NCBI RefSeq assembly: GCF_947036865.1 | Contig: NZ_CAMQSF010000012.1 | Coordinates: 1-64,000 of the forward strand | Source of the DNA: an uncultured Caulobacter sp. | GTDB taxonomy: Bacteria > Pseudomonadota > Alphaproteobacteria > Caulobacterales > Caulobacteraceae | DNA: 64,000 bases | Direction of reading: 5' to 3' | Part shown: in pieces, positions 38,907 through 46,955 of the stretch | Layout of the letters: each line of letters starts with the position of its first letter | Position numbering within the stretch: position 1 is the first letter of the stretch | Made by a program: the position numbers and the translations under genes | The notes under the pieces: model-generated | Told to the model about the DNA's origin: nothing | What the model saw: the letters and a program-made list of their open reading frames with translations, nothing else | Databases searched by the model: none

Positions 38907-39731
38907 ATGACACTGCTGATGGTTTGGAGGGAAAGCGAGGCAGACCGTATATGGATCGTCAGCGACAGCCGCTTGTCAAGAGACGGCCCGACGGGCGGCA
39001 TTGACCGGATGACGGACCGCGCCGCGAAGATACTTGAAGCGGACCTCCACTTATTGGGGCGCGATCCTGGCCATCCCCCGCTAAAGTCTCGTACTGTTGG
39101 GTTTGCTTACACCGGAAGCACCCTTGTAGCGCTGGAGGCCTACGCTGCGGTGTTGCCGCTCTGGTCGCGGCTCATGTCTTCCGGCGAACAAAAGCTTCCA
39201 AGCATGGGAGATTGCGCCAGGCACTTAGGCGTATTCCTGAAAGCGTATGCGTTCGACCTTGCGAACAGCGGCGCCGTCGGCACGGAATGCATTCTTCTCG
39301 GCCGGGACGACGAGGCTGGCGTTGTGGAAGCGTGGCAGGTGAAGGTCCATAAGGTCGCTACCGGGATAGATCTTACCGTGGACCAGCTGAGGCTTGGGAA
39401 CGGCGAGCTCCAGTTATTCGGAAGCGGCAAACACGATGCGATCGCACGGCTGCGCGACCTGAACCCGGAGGCGAAACCCTGGCGACGTGAGCCGCTCGAC
39501 ATGCTGCGCGAGCAGTTGAGTCAGGACGAACTAGGCACCGTCGGCGGCGGTGTCCAAGTGGCCTTCGCTGCACCCGACCGCTTCCACCTCAGCGCGGATG
39601 CGACAGCTGCTGGTTGGGGTAGAGCTTCCTGGGGCGACCCTTGGGTTGCTATTCGCTTTCGCGGCTTTGACTTGTCTGAAGTTAGTCAGGTCGGACACAC
39701 TTTCGCGTCGCTGGCCGGCGTCAGCGGCTAG
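38907..39731 (+). CDS. hypothetical protein, possible Ntn-hydrolase fold
   Basis: MTLLMVWRESEADRIWIVSDSRLS...MTDRAAKIL resembles proteasome-like N-termini (Thr2). Confidence 0.5.
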   Translation: MTLLMVWRESEADRIWIVSDSRLSRDGPTGGIDRMTDRAAKILEADLHLLGRDPGHPPLKSRTVGFAYTGSTLVALEAYAAVLPLWSRLMSSGEQKLPSMGDCARHLGVFLKAYAFDLANSGAVGTECILLGRDDEAGVVEAWQVKVHKVATGIDLTVDQLRLGNGELQLFGSGKHDAIARLRDLNPEAKPWRREPLDMLREQLSQDELGTVGGGVQVAFAAPDRFHLSADATAAGWGRASWGDPWVAIRFRGFDLSEVSQVGHTFASLAGVSG

Positions 39732-40188
39732 GCGCAGAGACGCGACGATGCCGGTTGGGGCAGGATACACTTTGAAAGTGAGCCAGAAGAGGCTCCTTGA
39801 ATCGATCTTTCTTTACGTCACACTCCCAAACCTCCAGAACCCGCCAGCCCATCTCTTCTGCCTTCCTACGGTTAACGGCATCTCGAGCAACGTTCCGCTC
39901 AAACTTTTCAAGCCAAAGCGCCGTTCTAGTCTTAGGAATACTGGCATAGCGACAATCGGCATGACGGTGCCAAAAACAACCATGCACGAAAATCACTGTC
40001 TTCCATCTGGGAAGTACGATGTCCGGGCGACCGGGCATATTCGCTTCATGCAGCCGAAATCTGAGCCCCGCCCGGTGCAGCGCCCTACGCACGGCCATTT
40101 CCGGTGAGGTATTGCGACTGGAAACACGGCTCATAATCCGCCGCGTCAAGTCGCTGACCGGCACGTCTTCATCGAACTTTGACTGCAT
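39721..40188 (-). CDS. vsr: very short patch repair endonuclease (first copy)
   Basis: MSRVSSRNTSPEMAVRRALHRAGLRFRLHEANMPGRPDIVLPRWKTVIFVHGCFWHRH. Confidence 0.95.
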   Translation of the reverse strand: MQSKFDEDVPVSDLTRRIMSRVSSRNTSPEMAVRRALHRAGLRFRLHEANMPGRPDIVLPRWKTVIFVHGCFWHRHADCRYASIPKTRTALWLEKFERNVARDAVNRRKAEEMGWRVLEVWECDVKKDRFKEPLLAHFQSVSCPNRHRRVSAPSR

Positions 40189-40206
40189 AGGCGCCGCTCG
40201 CGGACT

Positions 40207-41370
40207 TTACTCTGCGGCTATTTGCAACCGCCCATGGTCTGTACGCGCGGCGAGTAGCGAGAATATGGCCTTAGACATGATTGGTGAGACGCTGTTCCCG
40301 ATCATGCGGAACGAATGCCAGACGGTCGGATGAAAGCGGAAGTCGTCTGGAAAACCCTGAAGGCGTGCGGCTTCGCGAACCGTGATCACGCGCGGCTCGG
40401 TGGGATGGATGGGTCGCACAGATTGGAATGAGCCGCGATCACTGCCTGTCCCCGCCCTCAAGGTTGGGCACTGCCCATCCCAAGCTAGACGAGGATGGCG
40501 CCCAATGATGTCAACTCCACCTTGGGCAACGTTGCGGAACCGCTCAATGACTGCAGCGGTGTGCGCTGTCTGGCGATGCCCAGTGAACTTGGCGTCAGGC
40601 GCAAGAAGTTGATCGCGATAAGAATTCCCCTCCGCTGAAGGTGGCAACTGCCAGACGTCGAAGCCTAAATCAGGCTCGCACTCGACTGCTGAGGAAAGGT
40701 CGCCGATGGCATCGGCCACGGTCGCGGCCGGCATTTTCGCACCCTCGAGGTCCGCGAGCGTGATTGGATCGCACCGACGGGGGTCCACCCCGATCACAAA
40801 GAGTCGTCGGCGCTTTGTAGCCGCCCCAAAGTCGGCGGCGTCGAGCAGCACGGGGCCGAGCAGATCGTACTTTCCCGCCACCCTTGCCATTGCTGCGTCC
40901 AGCACGGGCTTGGCGTCCGCATATCCCAGGCCTTTGACGTTCTCCATAACGAAGAACGCTGGAGAAATCTCAGCGACCAATCTGAAAAAGTGATCGAGAA
41001 GATCGCGTCTCGGGTCATCGACTTTTCGCTGGCCAATGTCGCTAAAGGCTTGGCATGGCGGCCCGCCGAAAACTCCCAACACATGGCCACCGGCGAGGTT
41101 TAGAATGTCGCTGCCGGTTGCGGTCGAAAGATCGCCAGGGATAAAGGTTGAATCTGGAAAGTTCGTAGAGAATGACGACGTCAGGATCGGGTCAACGTCG
41201 AACGCCAATTCAGCACCGAATCCGGCCGCGCGGGCACCCAAGGCGAACCCACCACAACCGGAGAACAAATCGACCATCCGAGGTTGCACTTGCACCGAGA
41301 GCCCCTTCAGCCGACTATGCCTCGGGGCGTTGATAACCTGTTTCGGTAGACTGGTCGACTTTCCCGACAT
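40207..41370 (-). CDS. DNA (cytosine-5) methyltransferase (first copy)
   Basis: MVDLFSGCGGFALGARAAGF...GGPPCQAFSDIGQ...FFVMENVKGL; start uncertain (41277, 41295 or 41370). Confidence 0.92.
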   Translation of the reverse strand: MSGKSTSLPKQVINAPRHSRLKGLSVQVQPRMVDLFSGCGGFALGARAAGFGAELAFDVDPILTSSFSTNFPDSTFIPGDLSTATGSDILNLAGGHVLGVFGGPPCQAFSDIGQRKVDDPRRDLLDHFFRLVAEISPAFFVMENVKGLGYADAKPVLDAAMARVAGKYDLLGPVLLDAADFGAATKRRRLFVIGVDPRRCDPITLADLEGAKMPAATVADAIGDLSSAVECEPDLGFDVWQLPPSAEGNSYRDQLLAPDAKFTGHRQTAHTAAVIERFRNVAQGGVDIIGRHPRLAWDGQCPTLRAGTGSDRGSFQSVRPIHPTEPRVITVREAARLQGFPDDFRFHPTVWHSFRMIGNSVSPIMSKAIFSLLAARTDHGRLQIAAE

Positions 41371-41395
41371 TTCGGACGGGCGAAGGTTTGGGCAC

Positions 41396-42826
41396 GTGAC
41401 GGAAAAAGATAAGACAATAGGAACGGCCTTCGCATCGCCGACCAAACAGTTCTTTGTAAGCATGTTAACTAGAGACATCGAGCTTCGCGACGCGATTCTC
41501 GACCTTCTAGATAACTGTGTTGACGGGATATTGAGATCGTCAAAGCCGGATTTAACTTCGCCCACTCCCTATGCAGGGTTCGAAGCCAAGATAATCATGG
41601 CGACTGACCATTTCCAGATAGTCGACAATTGCGGCGGCATTCCAATCGACACGGCAAAGAAATACGCCTTCGCCATGGGGAAGCCAGAAGGTGCCAGCGC
41701 AGATCGACCTCCCGCGACGGTTGGGATGTACGGCATCGGGATGAAGCGCGCGATCTTCAAACTCGGCACCGAGGCGCTAGTCGAATCTCTGAACGACACC
41801 GGCTTCTCCGTAGAGTTCACCGCCGAATGGATGAGCACTGAGGGCTGGAATGACCTGCCCATCCGTGAGCTGCCTGATGGCAAGCTCTCGACAAGCGGCA
41901 CCTCGATCACCGTCATGGAGCTCAACGAAGAGGTAAAGGCGGCATTCTCGTCGAATGGCTGGATTGACGAATTCAAAAAAATCGTCGCTCAGCATTATTC
42001 AATCATACTCAGTAAGGGCTTCTCCGTTTTTGTCGGCAAGACTCTTGAGGAGGCGCAGCCGATCACGCCCGAACCTTTCCTTTTGCTTCAGACAAGCGAA
42101 GTGAGCGGGGGCCGTATTGCACCCTATATCTACAAGGGGCAGATCGAGGGCGTGGATGTCGAAATCTACGCTGGCCTATACCGCGAACTGCTGACGGCAG
42201 AGGAGGCCGACCGAGAGGAGGAAACCCGTGGCACCACCGACGACGCAGGCTGGACGGTCGCCTGCAATGACCGAGTCGTCATCTGGAAGGATAAAACCCG
42301 ATTGACTGGCTGGGGCGAGGCGAATGTGCCGAACTATCATGGCCAGTTCATCGCCATTACGGGCATCGTTCTATTGAGAAGTGACGACCCAAGTAAACTT
42401 CCCCTTACAACAACCAAGCGGGGAATTGACGCCGCGTCTAACGTCTACTCGGAATCGAAGGACTTGATGCGTGAGGCGACGAAGAGCTTAACCTCATTTA
42501 CAAACAAGTGGAAGAAATTCCCTGAGAAGCTCGAGACTATATACAAAGCCAGTGAATATGTTGACCTACCAAAGCTTCGCGCAATCGCTGCTGAAACCCC
42601 ACTCACTGCGATGCGGAAACAGCCATCCGTTAGTAAATACGAACCGCAATACCCGATCCCTACTGAGGAGAAGACCCACGTCGTGGTCCGCTTTGAGGCA
42701 CCAAAAGCGGATGTCGCATTCCTCGGCGAGACCTACTTCGGAGAGGGGGAGAGCGTGAAGCCGGGAGACGTCGGGCGGGAAGCCTTCGACCGCGCGATCA
42801 AGGACGCGCGGAGTTCGAAAAAGTGA
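41396..42826 (+). CDS. GHKL (MORC/MutL-like) ATPase
   Basis: MLTRDIELRDAILDLLDNCVDGI...FQIVDNCGGIP...ATVGMYGIGMKRAIFKLG Bergerat-fold motifs; GTG start. Confidence 0.85.
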   Translation: MTEKDKTIGTAFASPTKQFFVSMLTRDIELRDAILDLLDNCVDGILRSSKPDLTSPTPYAGFEAKIIMATDHFQIVDNCGGIPIDTAKKYAFAMGKPEGASADRPPATVGMYGIGMKRAIFKLGTEALVESLNDTGFSVEFTAEWMSTEGWNDLPIRELPDGKLSTSGTSITVMELNEEVKAAFSSNGWIDEFKKIVAQHYSIILSKGFSVFVGKTLEEAQPITPEPFLLLQTSEVSGGRIAPYIYKGQIEGVDVEIYAGLYRELLTAEEADREEETRGTTDDAGWTVACNDRVVIWKDKTRLTGWGEANVPNYHGQFIAITGIVLLRSDDPSKLPLTTTKRGIDAASNVYSESKDLMREATKSLTSFTNKWKKFPEKLETIYKASEYVDLPKLRAIAAETPLTAMRKQPSVSKYEPQYPIPTEEKTHVVVRFEAPKADVAFLGETYFGEGESVKPGDVGREAFDRAIKDARSSKK

Positions 42827-43836
42827 GCGGCGCTTCTCTACCCTACCATCTCCGACCGCATAAAGCCGTCGATAGGCGCATCTTCATCGACCTTCTGAGC
42901 CGTATCGAACGCTGGCGCCCGCTGACCGACTACGTCTATCTCAGCATGGGGGCCTACCCGCTCGAGGATCACAAGCTCATCCACCGCGTGTTGGGGATCA
43001 AGCGGCTAATCGCCTTCGACATGGAGGGTGCCGTGGTCGCCCGCCAAAAGTTCAACAGGCCAGTGATCAGTTGCCAATGTATCGAGAAGACGTCAGGAGA
43101 AGTTGTTTCTGAAATTGACAAAATTCTGGAGAACTGCGGGTTCACTGGCCCGGACGGCGTAATCGTATGGCTGGACTACACCGATCCGAAAAAACTCGGC
43201 GAGCAAATACGAGAATTTGAATCTCTTCTTGATCGCTTGAGTACGGGCGATGTCGTGCGCGTCACCGTCAATGCTCACCCGCGCGAACTAATCGACTCGC
43301 CGTCAGAGAAACTCAAAACCGCCGAGGAGAAGCGCGATAAACAGTTTCAGGGCCTCCAAAATCGCATCAAAGAGTTTATGCCGTCTTGGGCAACCGCCGA
43401 TGACATGACTGCCGATAACCTCCCTAGAGTGATATCGGAATCGTTTGCGGCGGCAGCGCTCAAGGCATTTCCGGTCACCAGCAAGCGTACCTTTCGACCC
43501 TTGTCGATCGTCCGCTATGCCGACGCCAGCCAGATGCTTTCGATCACCGGCGTCATCGCAGACCGCACCGACGAAGGTCAGATGCTTTCACAGCTCGGGA
43601 TGGAGAAGTGGCCATTCTCATCCGACACTTGGTCGATAATACACAAGCTGGTAGTCCCCGACTTGACACTACGCGAGCGGCTATTCCTTGAGCGAGAGGT
43701 CGTCGCCGCAGCTCCAGAGGCCATCATCGAAGGACTGGGCTTCGATGATGCCGGCGGAATTTCGGTCGCCGATTTCATCGATAACTATCGCAACTACTAT
43801 CGATTTTACCCAAGCCTGTTGACGGCGGAACTCTAG
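42823..43836 (+). CDS. uncharacterised partner, Rossmann/methyltransferase-like
   Basis: YVYLSMGAYPLEDHKLIHRVLGIKRLIAFDMEGAVVARQKFNRP...GVIVWLDYTDPKKL; 4-bp overlap with ATPase gene. Confidence 0.65.
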   Translation: MSGASLPYHLRPHKAVDRRIFIDLLSRIERWRPLTDYVYLSMGAYPLEDHKLIHRVLGIKRLIAFDMEGAVVARQKFNRPVISCQCIEKTSGEVVSEIDKILENCGFTGPDGVIVWLDYTDPKKLGEQIREFESLLDRLSTGDVVRVTVNAHPRELIDSPSEKLKTAEEKRDKQFQGLQNRIKEFMPSWATADDMTADNLPRVISESFAAAALKAFPVTSKRTFRPLSIVRYADASQMLSITGVIADRTDEGQMLSQLGMEKWPFSSDTWSIIHKLVVPDLTLRERLFLEREVVAAAPEAIIEGLGFDDAGGISVADFIDNYRNYYRFYPSLLTAEL

Positions 43837-43963
43837 CTCCGGCTATTCGGCCGTCATTCGGAAATGCGTGTGCGGGTGCTCACCGGAACGGTGCTCGTTG
43901 AACCCGGGGCAACAGATGAAGTCGGTAGACACGACGACGCGACGAATTAACGGGCGACCGACT

Positions 43964-44656
43964 ATGCTGGCCTTGGTCGCCATCGCCGCGCGAAATCGTA
44001 TTGGCGAAATAGCCTTCACCGGCATCATAACGGCGTTGATCGCGGTCGCTGCTTGGGCCGCCTACGTGAACATCGAGAAGTACGGATGGAGCGGAGATTC
44101 CGCCGCCTGGGCGCAAGCTGCCGGGTCAATCATCGCCATCGCGGGGGCAAGTTGGATAGCGCGTGGCGAAGCCCGCCAAGCTCGCCGTTTGCGTCGCAGA
44201 CAGGGCGAAGAAGCCGCATGGGCAGTGCGCTTTACCCTCGCTCAAGCGTAGTACGACACCCAAATCGTCGCCGCCGAACTTATGTCCGAGGATATTTCGT
44301 TCGATTCAATCAAGTATTGGAAGCAGCGAGCCGAGAACGTGTCGCTAGGACTCCATACGATGTTGGCGCGGACTGATTACGTTCACCCGGCCGTCGCGTT
44401 GATGGCCGGCAACGGCAAGGTGCTCGTTGATCACCTGATCTCGGACCTGACCCAGCTTGAGGGACTGGTAAACCGCGACGAACTTCCTGACCTCAAGCTC
44501 ATCAGCGACATTATTGGCGCTCACACCGGTTGTCAGGAGTTGCTCGAACTGTTTGACGACCGCATGCGCAGCATCAGCTTGGCGCTGGACCGAGGTGGCG
44601 ACATGCTGCCTCTGCAGGAACTAACTCCCTGGTCGGTCGGTCGCCGTGGTTCCTAG
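43964..44656 (+). pseudogene. membrane protein gene interrupted by one in-frame TAG
   Basis: ...EEAAWAVRFTLAQA*YDTQIVAAELMSEDISFDSIKYWKQR..., both halves in the same frame across TAG 44249-44251. Confidence 0.75.
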
Positions 44657-44826
44657 AGGCACCTGCTCGGGCTTCCGCTGCGTATGCGCTCTCGACAAAA
44701 AGCTCCGCCAGCCGCCGTCGGCGAAATGATACGATACGACAACGCGAGTCACAGCTACGCCTGCCGCAGCTAGAAGAAATTCGTCGCACGCTGCCAAGCC
44801 CTTAAAGGCACAGGTCAGCATCAGCC

Positions 44827-45288
44827 TTACCACCGTCCGCCGATCTGCGCGCTCGGTTCGCCCCCGGCAAGCCACACGCGGATAGCAGCGGCAACATTAT
44901 CCTGCTTGCGCTTTGCCCGCCCCCGGAGTGCGCACTCCCACACCGTAAGCACTCGCCACCCAGCGCTAAGCAAAGTCGCTTGGTCCCGGACATCACGTGC
45001 CTGATTTCGCTCGATCTTCTCCCGCCAGAAATCTTGGCGGGTGGCAGGCAGCTTGAACATCGGACAGTCATGCCCGTGCCAGAAACAACCGTGCACGAAG
45101 ATCACTGCACGCCGGCCGGGAAACACCAAGTCAGGCTTACCTGGCAGATTGCCATGGAGGCGGTATCGCAGGCCGGCGGCGTGTAGCGCGCGGCGGACGA
45201 TCATCTCCGGCTTGGTGTCCTTCCCACGTATAGCCGACATGTTCCGTCGCCGTTGTTCGGCGGTCAGCGGGTCGACGCCGCTGGTCAC
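44827..45288 (-). CDS. vsr: very short patch repair endonuclease (second copy)
   Basis: RRRNMSAIRGKDTKPEMIVRRALHAAGLRYRLHGNLPGKPDLVFPGRRAVIFVHGCFWHGHDCPMFKLP. Confidence 0.95.
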   Translation of the reverse strand: MTSGVDPLTAEQRRRNMSAIRGKDTKPEMIVRRALHAAGLRYRLHGNLPGKPDLVFPGRRAVIFVHGCFWHGHDCPMFKLPATRQDFWREKIERNQARDVRDQATLLSAGWRVLTVWECALRGRAKRKQDNVAAAIRVWLAGGEPSAQIGGRW

Positions 45289-45305
45289 TGGCGGCCTGCG
45301 CGCGG

Positions 45306-46955
45306 TCAGGGCGCCGCTCCGACATCCGCATCCTTGAGGATCGTCTCAAGCGCCATTTCGATCTGGCCGGCATTCATCCCGGGCGCCAGCGTCACGGCGC
45401 CGAACCGGAACTTCCCCCGATAGTCAGGATGAAACAGCCGCCCCGGCATCGCCGCGGTTTCCCAGTTGCCCCCGAAAGTCGGCGAAGCCGGGCTGAGGAG
45501 GTATGCGCCGCTCACCAGCTGGCGCACCTCGCCCGCGCCATCAGCAACGACGAGAGCATCCCGGTACATGTGGGCCGACGCCAGCGCATCGTTCAGCCCG
45601 GCGCCAATACGATACTTTGCGTCGAGGACGATCAGGCGGCCTGCCCCATCAAGGGCCTCAATGGCGACGTCGGGACGCATTTCACGGCTGAAGCTGCCGC
45701 GACCATCCCTTTCGCGCCAGTACTCGCGGTACGTCCTTTGAAAACAGAGTGCGATCCCCGCCGAGGGGAGGCGAACGACCGCCTGGCCGGCGGCCAGTGT
45801 GATGCCCTGTCCTGCTTCAAAAAGCCCGGAGAAATCGACCTCATCGGCGCCGTACTTCACCACGGCCGCGCGGGCGAGCCGCAAGTACGACCACAGCTCA
45901 TAGAGGTCAAATGTCCGCGCCAGTGGCATTTGCAGGAAGTCGCCAAAGACGTCGGCAATGCCCCTGGAAAAATCACGATGGAGCGCCGCGAACCGCCTGT
46001 ACTGAGGCTCGCCGCGCCAGATTGGCGTGGCGTCAGGCCGCGGAGGCCCTGCTCCGATATCCTGCAGGAATGGTAGCGCCAGGAGGTCCCTAAGCTCCCT
46101 GGACATTCGTCGTGTACGACGCGCCCAAAGCCTGACCAGACGCCCGTCCTCAGGATCTTCCGGTGTGCGCTTTCCGAAATCACTGGCCACGCCATCGAGC
46201 CAGCGCGCCCACACCTCCAGCGAGGCCTTGATCTGCCGGTGCGCGGGGATGTCGAGACTGGACCTGCGGATACTCCGTCGGATCGTAGCGGGCAGATGCC
46301 CTCGCATCGCGGAGGGAAGTCGCGAGCCCCCAGTTTCCGCGATCAGGCGCCCTGAGCGGAAGGACTTCAGCACTTCGGGCGGCGTTGCGCGGCCAGCCCG
46401 CCAGAATGGCGTCAGCTCGTCCTCTGCTTTGAGAACGCGCCTTGGCCTTGCATCGATGGCGCGGACCGTCTGGACCAGTATGCCCATACGGCTCCGCAGA
46501 AACTCAAGACGGGCAACGGGCGGCGGTTTGCGTCCGGCGCCGCGGGCCACAGCCTTCCGGAACGAACTGAGGGCGAAGAGCGCGAAGGTGTCCTCGAGCA
46601 CCTCGCTCACCATTACGTCGAAGGCCTCACGGCTGAGCTTGCGCACTTCCGGGTCTGTCGTGATCTCGAAAGCGAAACTCTGCCCCTGGAGCTTCAGGCA
46701 GCAATCCACGACGCCGGCATGAAAGCCCGGCTCCCATCTCCAGCGCGCAGCGTCCGGCTCCGGGGCGCGCAGCGCTTCGAGCGGCAGCTCATCAATGAGC
46801 AGATCCGCCTGCGCCGCGCCCTGGGCGCCTGTCAGAACGAAGAGGTGCTCACGCGCCTCTTCGATCAGACCTGATGGCATCGCTTCGGGGTCCGGCCAGA
46901 CCCGGACCGCCCGCGTAGGATCGCGGCTTGGCCAGATGTGGAGTGTGGCGCTCAC
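45306..46955 (-). CDS. DUF2357/PD-(D/E)XK nuclease, McrC/LlaJI-type subunit
   Basis: RPDVAIEALDGAGRLIVLDAKYRIG nuclease signature; 4-bp overlap with McrB-like gene. Confidence 0.85.
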   Translation of the reverse strand: MSATLHIWPSRDPTRAVRVWPDPEAMPSGLIEEAREHLFVLTGAQGAAQADLLIDELPLEALRAPEPDAARWRWEPGFHAGVVDCCLKLQGQSFAFEITTDPEVRKLSREAFDVMVSEVLEDTFALFALSSFRKAVARGAGRKPPPVARLEFLRSRMGILVQTVRAIDARPRRVLKAEDELTPFWRAGRATPPEVLKSFRSGRLIAETGGSRLPSAMRGHLPATIRRSIRRSSLDIPAHRQIKASLEVWARWLDGVASDFGKRTPEDPEDGRLVRLWARRTRRMSRELRDLLALPFLQDIGAGPPRPDATPIWRGEPQYRRFAALHRDFSRGIADVFGDFLQMPLARTFDLYELWSYLRLARAAVVKYGADEVDFSGLFEAGQGITLAAGQAVVRLPSAGIALCFQRTYREYWRERDGRGSFSREMRPDVAIEALDGAGRLIVLDAKYRIGAGLNDALASAHMYRDALVVADGAGEVRQLVSGAYLLSPASPTFGGNWETAAMPGRLFHPDYRGKFRFGAVTLAPGMNAGQIEMALETILKDADVGAAP

